Source: Gammaproteobacteria bacterium
GTDB lineage: Bacteria > Pseudomonadota > Gammaproteobacteria > Pseudomonadales > Azotimanducaceae
DNA: 64,000 bases
NCBI GenBank assembly: GCA_002689445.1
Contig: NZGC01000018.1
Span: forward strand, 1-64,000
Reading direction: 5' to 3'
The notes beneath the pieces are model-generated. The model had not been told where the DNA came from. It was given only the letters and a program-made list of their open reading frames with translations, and searched no databases. Below are positions 1 through 8,326 of the stretch, in pieces. Both the position numbers and the translations under genes were made by a program. Position 1 is the first letter of the stretch. Each line of letters opens with the position of its first letter.

Positions 1-99
1 AAGAAAGGTAAGAAAGGTAAGAAAGGTAAGAAAGGTAAGAAAGGTAAGAAAGGTAAGAAAGGTAAGAAAGGTAAGAAAGGTAAGAAAGGTAAGAAAGGT
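1..99 (+). repeat. Perfect 9-bp tandem repeat, 11 copies visible
   Basis: The unit AAGAAAGGT is repeated eleven times without a mismatch and probably continues to the left of the window. Identity at the third codon positions shows recent expansion by slippage rather than selection on the amino acids alone. Copy number probably varies between strains. Confidence 0.95.
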
Positions 100-102
100 T
101 AA
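1..102 (+). CDS. 3' end of a gene with a Lys-Lys-Gly repeat tail (partial)
   Basis: The window opens inside a reading frame that reads Lys-Lys-Gly eleven times and stops with TAA at 100-102. Only this basic, glycine-spaced C-terminal tail is visible, so the protein cannot be named. Such tails are usually disordered and bind nucleic acid or other polyanions; that is inference. Frame 2 of the same repeat (Arg-Lys-Val units, stop near 110) is also open, so the choice of frame rests on the cleaner stop directly after the last repeat. About 95 bases separate it from the aco operon. Confidence 0.5.
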   Translation, partial: KKGKKGKKGKKGKKGKKGKKGKKGKKGKKGKKG

Positions 103-196
103 AACAACCTGAGCGACAGGGATAACGGAAACAGCTGGGCAAACCAAGCCAGGTGTTCCTCGAAACTAAATTCGAAACAACGATGGAAGTTGAAAC

Positions 197-1183
197 GTGG
201 CTAAAAAAATATCGACAAAAGTGCTAACTGACCTGCATTTAAATATGGTGAGGATTCGTCGCTTTGAAGAAGAAGCGGGTAAGTTAATGGAGGACGGCAA
301 AATTCCGGGTGCGCTGCATTTGTATGTCGGCCAAGAGGCGGTCGCCTCTGGTGTGATGGCGCATTTGAACAATCAGGATCAGATCACCAGCACGCACAGG
401 GGACATGGTCATGTCATCGCCAAAGGTGGCCAATTCTCGCCGATGTTTGCAGAGCTCTACGGTAAGGCAACCGGCTATTGCAAAGGTAAAGGCGGAAGCA
501 TGCATATCTCCAATATGGCGCTTGGTATTCTTGGCGCCAATGGGATCGTTGGTGGCGGTCCGCCAATTGCGATGGGGGCGGCTTTTTCGAACAAATTTAG
601 GAAGAGCAAGCAAGTCTCGGTGACTTTCTTCGGTGATGGCGCGTCCAATGAGGGAAGCTTTCATGAGGCGGCAAACATGGCTGCGCTGTATCAACTGCCT
701 TGCGTTTTCGTTTGCGAAAATAATGGTTTTGGCGAGTATACCGCACAAAGTAATCATCAAGCAGTGACCGACGTCGCCGATAGGGCAGCAGGTTATGGCA
801 TGCCCGGCGTCGTCGTTGATGGCATGGACGTCATGGCGGTTTATGAAGCTGCTGAAGCTGCCGTTAAGCGCGCCCGCTCAGGTGCAGGCCCTACCTTACT
901 CGAGTGTAAAACCTATCGTTACTATGATCATGTCGGCGTTCGAGGTATGGGGCTGACCTATCGAACTGATGAAGAAGTCGAGGCGTGGAAACAACGTGAC
1001 GCGATCGAGAGTTTCGAGGCGTTACTGGTCAAACAAGGGGTTATGACCCAGAAGAAGCTCGACAATGTCTATGCGCGAGTCGATGCCGACATCCAAGAGG
1101 GTATTGCCTTCGCAGAGTCGTCGCCTTTTCCAACTGAGGACGATTTACTAGAAGACGTTTATTTTGTGGGAGCAAAATCATGA
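197..1183 (+). CDS. acoA: Acetoin dehydrogenase-type E1 alpha subunit (TPP-dependent)
   Basis: 328 residues, alpha subunit of a thiamine-diphosphate E1 that decarboxylates acetoin or a 2-oxo acid and passes the acyl group to the lipoyl E2. The N-terminus carries the MVRIRRFEE and GQEAV segments of the family, and the TPP/Mg motif runs from GDGASNEG near residue 146 to the ENNGFG segment near 175. The start is a GTG at 197 with a weak GGAAG about 8 bases upstream; the next ATG at 245 would cut the conserved N-terminus. First gene of acoA-acoB-acoX-acoC-lpd, overlapping acoB by ATGA. AcoX next to it favours acetoin over pyruvate or branched-chain oxo acids as substrate, but that is inference from context. 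Confidence 0.9.
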   Translation: MAKKISTKVLTDLHLNMVRIRRFEEEAGKLMEDGKIPGALHLYVGQEAVASGVMAHLNNQDQITSTHRGHGHVIAKGGQFSPMFAELYGKATGYCKGKGGSMHISNMALGILGANGIVGGGPPIAMGAAFSNKFRKSKQVSVTFFGDGASNEGSFHEAANMAALYQLPCVFVCENNGFGEYTAQSNHQAVTDVADRAAGYGMPGVVVDGMDVMAVYEAAEAAVKRARSGAGPTLLECKTYRYYDHVGVRGMGLTYRTDEEVEAWKQRDAIESFEALLVKQGVMTQKKLDNVYARVDADIQEGIAFAESSPFPTEDDLLEDVYFVGAKS

Positions 1184-2181
1184 GTGAAGCAGTTCAGAAA
1201 AATGCACGGATGCTGCCTTATGTTTCCGCAATAACCGAGGGCGTGCAGCAGGTCTTAAGAGAACAGGACAATGCCTTTGTCGCCGGTGAAGATGTTGGCC
1301 AAGCGGGAAGTGTCTTTGGCTATTATCAAGGCTTATTGGCCGAATTTGGTGATCGCCGTATCGTCGATACGCCGATCAGTGAGAAGGGCATTATTGGGCT
1401 GGGAGTCGGAGCTGCTGCAACGGGTTGCCGACCCATCATTGATGTGATGTTCATGGATTTTCTGGGTGAGTGCATGGACGAGGTAGCCAATCAGATGGCC
1501 AAAATGCGCTTTATGTTTGGCGGTGGTGCGACCTTGCCAATCACCGTGTTAACCATGGCTGGAGCCGGTATGAATTTGGCGGCGCAGCACTCTCAAAGTT
1601 GGGAGGCTTGGTTGGCGCATTTACCCGGTGTCAAAGTGGTGATGCCGTCTAATGCATATGATGCGAAGGGACTGATTATTGCCGCGGCCCGGGATGATAA
1701 CCCCGTGTTTGTGGTGTTGAACAAAATGAGTCTAGCAATGCCCGCTGAAGTGCCTGAGGAGATGTATGAAGTACCGATTGGTAAGGCACAAATCGTTAAA
1801 GAAGGAACTGATTTTTCTATTTTTGGTATTGGCCGGATGGTGCATGAAGCACTGGCCGCGGCAAAAACTTTAGAGGAATTAGGGGTGAACTGTGAAGTGG
1901 TTGATGTTCGGAGCATTCAACCGTTTGACAGCGAAACAGCGGTTGCGTCTATTAAGAAAACCCATCGGGCGCTGATCGTTCATGAAGCGGTCCGTTTTGG
2001 CGGTTTTGGCGGAGAAATCGTTGCTCAGTTACAAGAGCAAGCCTTTGATTATCTGGATGCGCCGATCGCCCGAGTGGGGGCACCATTCTCTCCAGTTCCC
2101 TACAGCCCTGCATTGGAGCAGGTCTATATTCCGAATGCCGGCAGAATCGTCACGGAAGTCAAAAAGGTATTAGGGCTTTAG
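1180..2181 (+). CDS. acoB: Acetoin dehydrogenase-type E1 beta subunit
   Basis: 333 residues, beta subunit of the E1 heterotetramer: transketolase pyrimidine-binding domain in the first half and transketolase C-terminal domain in the second. Family segments visible are GEDVGQAGSVFG, DTPISEKGIIGLGVGAA, and the C-terminal HEAVRFGGFGGEI. Its ATG lies inside the stop of acoA (ATGA), which suggests translational coupling and equal amounts of both subunits. acoX follows after four bases. Confidence 0.93.
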   Translation: MSEAVQKNARMLPYVSAITEGVQQVLREQDNAFVAGEDVGQAGSVFGYYQGLLAEFGDRRIVDTPISEKGIIGLGVGAAATGCRPIIDVMFMDFLGECMDEVANQMAKMRFMFGGGATLPITVLTMAGAGMNLAAQHSQSWEAWLAHLPGVKVVMPSNAYDAKGLIIAAARDDNPVFVVLNKMSLAMPAEVPEEMYEVPIGKAQIVKEGTDFSIFGIGRMVHEALAAAKTLEELGVNCEVVDVRSIQPFDSETAVASIKKTHRALIVHEAVRFGGFGGEIVAQLQEQAFDYLDAPIARVGAPFSPVPYSPALEQVYIPNAGRIVTEVKKVLGL

Positions 2182-2185
2182 GGGT

Positions 2186-3175
2186 ATGCGTGCGGTGGGG
2201 CTGGTTGCCAACCCGGCATCTGGTAAAGATATTCGTCGGCTGACAGGCAAAGCCTCAGTCTTCGATAACCGGGAGAAGTTGGCGATCGTTCGTCGTGCAG
2301 TGGTCGGCGCGATTGCAGCAGGCGCGCAACATTTCATTTATATGAATGATTCCCACGGTATCGTGCGGCAGGCACTGGCTGAAATAGATGTACCCAGGGG
2401 TATCAAGTTTGAGGCGCTGCCTGGACCTGAATCCTCATCGGCGATGGACACCGTTGCTGCGGCAGAGCAAATGGCTCAACGCGATTGTGCGGTTGTATTG
2501 GTTTTAGGGGGTGATGGCACCAATCGGGCTTTTGTTAGGGGCTGGCGGGATTCGACTTTAATTTCACTGTCAACAGGCACCAACAATGTGTTTCCGGTCA
2601 TGGCCGAGGCGACTGTCGCGGGTATGGCACTAGGTTTGGTGGCCCGAGGGCAGATTAAAATGGCTGCCGTGGCGGGTCAGGGCAAGATTATTGACACCGA
2701 AATTGAAGATGAAGAGCCTGACATCGCGCTCATCGATGCTGTGTTGACTACCGAGGTCTTTATTGGTGCCCGCGCGCTGATGACCCCTGAGGCATTACGG
2801 GAAGCGTTTCTATGCCGAGCCGAACCCGCTGCAGTCGGAATAACCAGCCTCGGTGGTTTAATTAAACCGGTTAGCGATCGAGACGAATTTGGATTGCACG
2901 TGACTTTTTCATCGGCAGGGAAACGCCTTTATGCGCCGATGAGCCCAGGGACGTTTGAATCCATTGGGGTTGGTCAAAGTAAACGAATAAAACTGGGCCG
3001 GACCCTAAGATCGCAGGGCCCGGGAGTCTTAGCCTTTGATGGAGAGCGAGAAAGGGTCGTGGGTCTTGGGCAAAAAATCGTGATGCAAATGTCAAGAACG
3101 GGGCCAAAGGTAATCAATCTATCAAGATGCTTACATAAGGCGGCAACTCAAAAACTTTTTGTACGATCAAACTAG
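2186..3175 (+). CDS. acoX: AcoX-like protein of the ATP-NAD kinase fold
   Basis: 329 residues, related to NAD kinase and diacylglycerol kinase folds. It begins with the GLVANPASGKDIRRL segment typical of AcoX and carries the nucleotide-binding GGDGTNR motif near residues 108-114. AcoX genes accompany acetoin dehydrogenase operons in many bacteria, but their biochemical role is not established; a kinase activity is only suggested by the fold. Here it sits between the E1 beta and E2 genes rather than ahead of acoA, four bases after acoB. Its presence is the main argument for calling this an acetoin operon. Confidence 0.85.
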   Translation: MRAVGLVANPASGKDIRRLTGKASVFDNREKLAIVRRAVVGAIAAGAQHFIYMNDSHGIVRQALAEIDVPRGIKFEALPGPESSSAMDTVAAAEQMAQRDCAVVLVLGGDGTNRAFVRGWRDSTLISLSTGTNNVFPVMAEATVAGMALGLVARGQIKMAAVAGQGKIIDTEIEDEEPDIALIDAVLTTEVFIGARALMTPEALREAFLCRAEPAAVGITSLGGLIKPVSDRDEFGLHVTFSSAGKRLYAPMSPGTFESIGVGQSKRIKLGRTLRSQGPGVLAFDGERERVVGLGQKIVMQMSRTGPKVINLSRCLHKAATQKLFVRSN

Positions 3176-3185
3176 GGAGAGCAAG

Positions 3186-4610
3186 ATGCCCCGAGAAATT
3201 TATCTGGTAAAAGTGGGTATGACGATGACCGAAGGCATGGTCTCGGAATGGTTTATTGCTGATGGACAGCCGGTGTCCAAAGGCGACATGTTGTATGCCC
3301 TTGAAACTGAGAAGGTCAATTTAGATGTCGACGCAGAGATGGACGGTATTGTAAAGCATGTAGTCGAAGCAGGGGTTACCCTCGCGCCGGGTGACGTTGT
3401 TGGTTATATATTTGCTGCTGATGAAGTGATTCCAGATGACTTTGAAGGGGTGGCCTCGACGAATGACACTTTATCGACACCTTTGCCCGAGGCCATGCCT
3501 GCGCCTGAGGTGCCAAAAACGTCACCCCAGCCCGTAGCGGCTTCGACTGGTGCTGCTGAGCAGAATGTTGCTTCGCGAACAGAAGAAGGCAGGCTAAAAG
3601 CATCCCCGGCCGCGCGGCGGCTGGCGGGTGAATTAGGCGTCGGAATCGAAGGCGTAGTCGGCACCGGTCCTGATGGGCGGATTGTTGAGGCCGATGTTTA
3701 TGCTGCTGCCAAGGCGGGCTCAACGCAACCGCAGATGATACTGCCACCCGTATCAGCCGAAGCGGTGGCGAATGTTTCTCCCCTGGCACGTCGAATTGCA
3801 GAAGCAAAAGGTATCGACCTTGCACAGATCCAAGGGTCTGGACCCAATGGAAAAATTCTACAAGCGGATCTGGATCAAGTGCCTACCGCACCGACAGCCG
3901 TTAAGTCTGTTGCCGCAGGCCCTAAGGCTGGCTCGACCGTTCCGGTAAGGGGAATGCGGAAAACCATTGCACAGCGGATGCATCAAAGCTTACAAGAGAC
4001 CGCACAACTATCGATGGACATGGCTGCTGTAATGGACGATGCGGTTCGGCTTCGCGGCCAGTTAATTAAAGAATGGGAGGGCGAAGCCAAGCCGACCTAT
4101 ACCGATCTGGTGATTAAGGCAACGGCTAAGGCGCTGGTTAGACATCCCATGATGAACAGTCGATTTGATGGAGCCGAGATTGCATTGCTGGACGAAGTCC
4201 ATATGGGTTTGGCGGTTGCTGTGCCGGATGGCTTGCTGGTTCCTGTGATTCGTAACGCACACCTTTTAAGCCTTAAAGAAATTTCGATTGAAAGCGCGCG
4301 TTTAGCTAGCGCAGCTCGAGCTGGGACATTGGGGCTTGATGATTTTGCCGGCGGCACCTTTACGGTATCGGCCTTAGGTATGTATGGCGTTAACTCGTTC
4401 ACCCCCATTATCAATCAGCCTCAGTCAGGCATTATTGGCATCAATCAATTGTATGATGGCGTTGCCTGGGAGGGTGAAAATCCCGTTAAGACCACACAAA
4501 TGAATCTGTCGTTGACCTGGGACCATCGAGTGCTCGATGGTGCGCCTGCCGCGGAGTTTTTGGCCTCGGTCGTAGAGTTTTTATCTGAGCCTTATAGGTT
4601 ATTGCTATGA
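3186..4610 (+). CDS. acoC: Dihydrolipoamide acyltransferase E2 with two peripheral-subunit-binding domains
   Basis: 474 residues, core of the oxo-acid/acetoin dehydrogenase complex. Order: lipoyl domain (residues 1-75, ETEK with the lipoyl Lys at about 43), Pro/Ala linker, first binding domain (from SPAARRLAGELG near 140), second binding domain (from SPLARRIAEAKG near 198), linker, catalytic domain ending in DHRVLDG near 446 with the active-site His and Asp. Most E2 proteins have one binding domain. The ATG at 3186 has AGGGAGA five bases upstream; an in-frame ATG at 3159 lies inside acoX and is less likely. It overlaps lpd by four bases. This is a Bacillus/Klebsiella-like E2, not the alpha/beta-hydrolase AcoC of Cupriavidus. 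Confidence 0.92.
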   Translation: MPREIYLVKVGMTMTEGMVSEWFIADGQPVSKGDMLYALETEKVNLDVDAEMDGIVKHVVEAGVTLAPGDVVGYIFAADEVIPDDFEGVASTNDTLSTPLPEAMPAPEVPKTSPQPVAASTGAAEQNVASRTEEGRLKASPAARRLAGELGVGIEGVVGTGPDGRIVEADVYAAAKAGSTQPQMILPPVSAEAVANVSPLARRIAEAKGIDLAQIQGSGPNGKILQADLDQVPTAPTAVKSVAAGPKAGSTVPVRGMRKTIAQRMHQSLQETAQLSMDMAAVMDDAVRLRGQLIKEWEGEAKPTYTDLVIKATAKALVRHPMMNSRFDGAEIALLDEVHMGLAVAVPDGLLVPVIRNAHLLSLKEISIESARLASAARAGTLGLDDFAGGTFTVSALGMYGVNSFTPIINQPQSGIIGINQLYDGVAWEGENPVKTTQMNLSLTWDHRVLDGAPAAEFLASVVEFLSEPYRLLL

Positions 4611-5965
4611 AAGAGTTTGATGCCGTTGTTATTGGCGGAGGTCCTGGCGGATATGCGGCTGCGATTCGGGCTTCGCAGTTGGGCCTATCCGTGGCGTTAA
4701 TCGAGCGAGAAGCGTTGGGCGGTACTTGCCTGAATTGGGGATGTATTCCAACCAAATCCCTCCTTCATTCAGCCTCTTTGTTGGCTGATATACGAGCCGC
4801 AGATGCCTTTGGTATCTCCGTCGAGGGTCTGTCGTTTGACCTGGCGAAAATGGTTTCGCAATCCCGATCGGCCGCCGCTCAGCTGAGTCAGGGTGTTAAA
4901 GGCTTAATGCGAAAAAATAAGGTCACTGTGTTTGAGGGTCATGCGCGGATTGTCTCGCCGGGTCTGATTGCAGTGGGTGATGATCAGATTTCAACGGACA
5001 GTATTGTGGTTGCGACAGGGGCCGTTCAAAAAGGATTGGGCAGTATCCAGATTGATGGCAAGCACATTTGGGGCGCAAGAGAAGCCATGACCCCAAAACG
5101 GCTACCTAAGCGTTTGTTAATTGTCGGGGCTGGGGCCATTGGCGTTGAGTTCGCTTGTTTCTATCGAGCCCTTGGCAGTGAAGTAACGCTACTAGAGGTT
5201 GCAGAGCATGTTCTACCTACAGAGGATCATGAGGTCTCTGCGCTCGTTGCCGAAGCGCTGGTTAGCCAAGGCATGACGCTACGATTGGGTCAGGGCGTAC
5301 AAGCGCTCGAATCTCAAAAGCGAGGAGTCACCGCCGAAGTAGGAGGGGAGCAACTGAAATTTGACGCAGCGATACTGTCGGTTGGGGTCGAGGCAGCGAT
5401 AGCTGATCTGGGGCTCGAAGAACTTGGGGTTGAAATGCAGTCAGGTTTTATCACAGTTAATGATGCGCAAATGACGAATGTGCCGGGTATCTACGCCATT
5501 GGGGATGTAGCAGGGGCGCCTTGTCTTGCGCATAAAGCGACGCACGAAGCGATGATTGTTGCAGAATCGATCAGTGGTGGTGAGCCACATCCGCTGCAGC
5601 GCGAGCGGATACCCGGATGTACTTATGGTACACCGCAGGTTGCAAGCATTGGGTTGCGTGAGCAAGATGCCGAGCCGGAGCAAGTGAAGATCGGTAGATT
5701 CCCGCTGTATGCCAACGGGAAATCGGTAGTTTCAGGGCACACCGAAGGATTTGTAAAAACGATCTTTGATCGAGAGTCAGGGGCATTGCTGGGAGCGCAT
5801 CTCGTAGGCGAAGGCGTTACAGAGTTAATTCAAGGTTTTGCTGTTGCCATCGGATTAGAAACCACGGAAGCAGAATTAATGCACACCGTGTTCCCGCACC
5901 CGACCATGTCTGAAGCGATGCAGGAATCGGTGCTGTTGGCCTTTGACAGGCCATTGCATCTATAA
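4607..5965 (+). CDS. lpdA: Dihydrolipoamide dehydrogenase (E3)
   Basis: 452 residues, FAD- and NAD-dependent flavoprotein that reoxidises the dihydrolipoyl groups of the E2. Visible: N-terminal FAD motif GGGPGGYAAA, redox disulphide in GGTCLNWGCIPTK (Cys41 and Cys46), NAD-binding GAGAIGVEF near 178, second FAD segment AIGDVAG, and the C-terminal FPHPTMSE with the catalytic His431 and Glu436. It overlaps acoC by ATGA and closes the operon; a near-perfect palindrome follows at 5965-5990. As the copy in an aco operon it would be AcoL/LpdA. Confidence 0.95.
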   Translation: MKEFDAVVIGGGPGGYAAAIRASQLGLSVALIEREALGGTCLNWGCIPTKSLLHSASLLADIRAADAFGISVEGLSFDLAKMVSQSRSAAAQLSQGVKGLMRKNKVTVFEGHARIVSPGLIAVGDDQISTDSIVVATGAVQKGLGSIQIDGKHIWGAREAMTPKRLPKRLLIVGAGAIGVEFACFYRALGSEVTLLEVAEHVLPTEDHEVSALVAEALVSQGMTLRLGQGVQALESQKRGVTAEVGGEQLKFDAAILSVGVEAAIADLGLEELGVEMQSGFITVNDAQMTNVPGIYAIGDVAGAPCLAHKATHEAMIVAESISGGEPHPLQRERIPGCTYGTPQVASIGLREQDAEPEQVKIGRFPLYANGKSVVSGHTEGFVKTIFDRESGALLGAHLVGEGVTELIQGFAVAIGLETTEAELMHTVFPHPTMSEAMQESVLLAFDRPLHL

Positions 5966-5990
5966 ACCTCGGATAAGGTTATCCTAGGTT
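5965..5990. terminator. 26-bp palindrome between convergent genes, possible terminator
   Basis: Arms AACCT-GGATAA and TTATCC-AGGTT face each other with one mismatched pair and a two-base centre. It lies between lpd and the convergent DUF1330 gene, overlapping the stop codon of the latter. There is no U tract, so this is a terminator-like or mRNA-protecting hairpin rather than a textbook Rho-independent terminator. Confidence 0.4.
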
Positions 5991-6275
5991 CATGGCCTCT
6001 GAAATCACTGAAAAGCCTGCAGTAGCAGCGAGTCGCTTGCCAACCACAGCTTGATATTCTTCTGACTGGTACCAGGTTTTCGCGGCCTCCTTTGACTCAA
6101 ATTTGATAATCACGGTTTGCGGGCCTGGAGGTGCTCCTTCAATGGTCTCGGCCGCAACGTCGAAGGCGACGAGTTCTCCGCCATATTGTGCCAGGGTAGG
6201 TCCGGCGCCGGCGCTGTATGTCGCGTAGAGATCGGCATCGTTTACTTGGTATTGAGCGATGAAAAAAGCAGCCAT
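5979..6275 (-). CDS. DUF1330 family protein
   Basis: 98 residues, dimeric alpha/beta-barrel (ferredoxin-like) fold of the DUF1330 family. Typical features are the short N-terminal strand AAFFIAQYQVND, the YGGELVAFD strand and the FESKEAAKTWYQSEEYQ helix. No enzymatic role is established for the family. It is the last gene of the long minus-strand run that begins at 14678 and lies just downstream of an SDR gene, separated by 35 bases. Confidence 0.85.
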   Translation of the reverse strand: MAAFFIAQYQVNDADLYATYSAGAGPTLAQYGGELVAFDVAAETIEGAPPGPQTVIIKFESKEAAKTWYQSEEYQAVVGKRLAATAGFSVISEAMNLG

Positions 6276-6310
6276 AGGGGTCTCCTGATGTTAATTGTGA
6301 TCAATGTAAA

Positions 6311-7141
6311 TTATTGGCGTGGACGCTCAGCATCTCTCGCTTTATAGCTTGGCGCAAGCTCTCCGCGTTCGTCTCGGATATCAAATTCTCTGCTGAGATC
6401 CTCAACCCACTGAATACTGCCTGATCGAGCCATCAGGTCCTCACAAACAGCCAGAGCGGGTACGGTTCTCCCAACGCCCAACGGAGTTTGGGATTCGCTG
6501 AGGTCTGTACCATTTTGCTTAGCGTGCGCAGCAATGAACTCGGTTGCGACCGATCCAGGATATAAGGTCACTGCGGCGATGCCTTTGGGTTCGAGTTCGA
6601 TGGCCATGTCCGCTGTCAAACGATCCAGTCCAGCTTTACCTGCTCCATAGGACGAAGAAAAGTGGTAAGACTGGCCGCCGGGAGATGAGACGTTGACGAT
6701 CAATCCTCCCTCGCCTGCGGCGAACATGAGTGGGGCTGCATGCCAGCTCGCGACATAATGGGCCCTTAAGCCGATACCAACCTGATCATCCCAAATCTGG
6801 ATGGGATGATCCCAGAAGCCGCCGCCCCAGGCTGGCGGGCTGGGGATCTTGTAAACGTTGTTAACCAAGATATCTATTTTTCCGGCATCAGCCTTGACCA
6901 TCTCAAAGAAAGCTTCGATTTCGTTGTCGTTGGCATGATCGACCTGCATAGCAATACCCTTGCCACCGGCTTCTTCGATGGCAGCAACGCTACCTGATAA
7001 AGTGAGTTCTCCATCACCATTACTTCTACCGGTGATATAGATGGTAGCGCCTTCTTCAGCAAGGGCGATGGCGCAGCCTCGACCGATACCTCGAGTGGCG
7101 CCAGTGACCACACAGATTTTTCCTGCTAACTTCCCGGCCAT
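6311..7141 (-). CDS. Short-chain dehydrogenase/reductase
   Basis: 276 residues, classical SDR. Cofactor motif TGATRGIG at residues 13-20, structural NNV near 94-96, and catalytic Ser152, Tyr165 and Lys169 (SYGAGKAG). The TGRSNGD segment after the second strand suggests NADP preference, an inference from the basic residue. Substrate unknown; the neighbouring acyl-CoA dehydrogenases and hydratases suggest a 3-hydroxyacyl or alcohol intermediate. Separated by 30 bases from the next acyl-CoA dehydrogenase, so probably co-transcribed. Confidence 0.92.
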   Translation of the reverse strand: MAGKLAGKICVVTGATRGIGRGCAIALAEEGATIYITGRSNGDGELTLSGSVAAIEEAGGKGIAMQVDHANDNEIEAFFEMVKADAGKIDILVNNVYKIPSPPAWGGGFWDHPIQIWDDQVGIGLRAHYVASWHAAPLMFAAGEGGLIVNVSSPGGQSYHFSSSYGAGKAGLDRLTADMAIELEPKGIAAVTLYPGSVATEFIAAHAKQNGTDLSESQTPLGVGRTVPALAVCEDLMARSGSIQWVEDLSREFDIRDERGELAPSYKARDAERPRQ

Positions 7142-7171
7142 ACTGATTCTCCTAGTTGTTGATTGGTTTGT

Positions 7172-8299
7172 CTAAAGCAATGCCGCGAGTTGCTGTCTTT
7201 GCCAAACGCCATCGCCAAACAAAAACTGACTGTGCATCTGACGCTTATGATAGATCTGGACATCGGCCTCCCAAGTAAACCCTATGCCACCATGTAATTG
7301 TGTTGACCGATTGGCACAAAACTCGGCAGTATCTGATGCGCTCGACTTTGCCAAATGGGCGCAGCGAGCGGCATCGTCTCGATCGAAGTCGAAGGCTGCA
7401 GCAGCCTGGTAGACTAAGGATCGAGTTTCATCGGTGGCGATCATCATGTCGACAATAGGATGTTTAACGGCTTGAAAGAAACCGATCGGACGATCGAATT
7501 GTTCTCGTACTTTGGCGTACTCAGCGGTGGTTTGAAGTTGCCACTCTGCCGCTCCAGCGATGTCGGCTGCGGTTAGGGTGAGCAAAGCAGGCATTGCCGC
7601 TTGGAGGCAATCGGCTCCCTGCCCCCCGGTGGTTAAGGCGGTCGCGTCGGTGCCATCAAATTGTATGTGTGCTTGATCTCGGGTGAGATCAACGATGGTG
7701 TCGGCCATCACAGTAACCGAGGCTGCATTGACATCAACCTGGTACAGGTCGATACCGGATGGGCCTGCCGCTGATACGATCAACACGTCGCATTTCTGCG
7801 CATCAGTGACGTACCAAGACTGGCCGTGTAGGGTATCTCCCGTTACCTGAACGTCCGTTGAGGTAGGCCCGAGATCGCCATCTTCGCCATATAAAGCGAG
7901 TCCAACTCGTAATCCTTCTGCCATTGATGCTAAAAGTGCGCTCGCGGCGTCGGTACTCGCTTCCCTAAGAATAAAGGATGCCAAAAGGGTGTTGGTCAAA
8001 GGGGTGGCTAAGGCATAGCGACCGATTTCCTCAGCGAGCGCGGTGGCGGCGACCAATCCCATGCCGATGCCGCCTTGGTCTTCTGGTATGGCAACCGCGT
8101 GCATGCCAAGTGCGACGGTTTGATCCCAGTTATCCCTGTCAAAAAAGGGTACACGAGGCTGTCCGTGATAAGGGTCTTCTGTGCCTTCGAGGCTTGGCCT
8201 CAGTTTTTCGATGGTTGCTTGCTCACTCAAGAATCGAGCATAGGAATCCTTAAGCATGTTGATGTCTTCGTTGAATCCAAAATCTTTGGGGGTTGCCAT
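7172..8299 (-). CDS. Acyl-CoA dehydrogenase, probable non-catalytic partner subunit
   Basis: 375 residues with the three acyl-CoA dehydrogenase domains and the FAD/dimer segments REQFDRPIGFFQAVKH and QLHGGIGFTWE. It lacks the catalytic Glu in both usual places: the C-terminal segment reads QFLFGDG instead of the usual EGT-x-EI, and the helix that carries Glu in isovaleryl-type enzymes reads LTAADIAGAA. The adjacent upstream gene encodes a second acyl-CoA dehydrogenase with a plausible base, so a heteromeric enzyme like those of mycobacterial steroid degradation is likely (inference). 27 bases separate the two genes. Confidence 0.85.
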   Translation of the reverse strand: MATPKDFGFNEDINMLKDSYARFLSEQATIEKLRPSLEGTEDPYHGQPRVPFFDRDNWDQTVALGMHAVAIPEDQGGIGMGLVAATALAEEIGRYALATPLTNTLLASFILREASTDAASALLASMAEGLRVGLALYGEDGDLGPTSTDVQVTGDTLHGQSWYVTDAQKCDVLIVSAAGPSGIDLYQVDVNAASVTVMADTIVDLTRDQAHIQFDGTDATALTTGGQGADCLQAAMPALLTLTAADIAGAAEWQLQTTAEYAKVREQFDRPIGFFQAVKHPIVDMMIATDETRSLVYQAAAAFDFDRDDAARCAHLAKSSASDTAEFCANRSTQLHGGIGFTWEADVQIYHKRQMHSQFLFGDGVWQRQQLAALL

Positions 8300-8326
8300 G
8301 ATGAAAAGCTCCTAGGGTTCTTCGGT

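Noticed and set aside
284-760. 158-codon minus-strand frame inside acoA
   Set aside because: Shadow of the clearly conserved acoA coding frame.
3376-3825. 149-codon minus-strand frame inside acoC
   Set aside because: Antisense to the lipoyl and binding domains of E2; product is low complexity.
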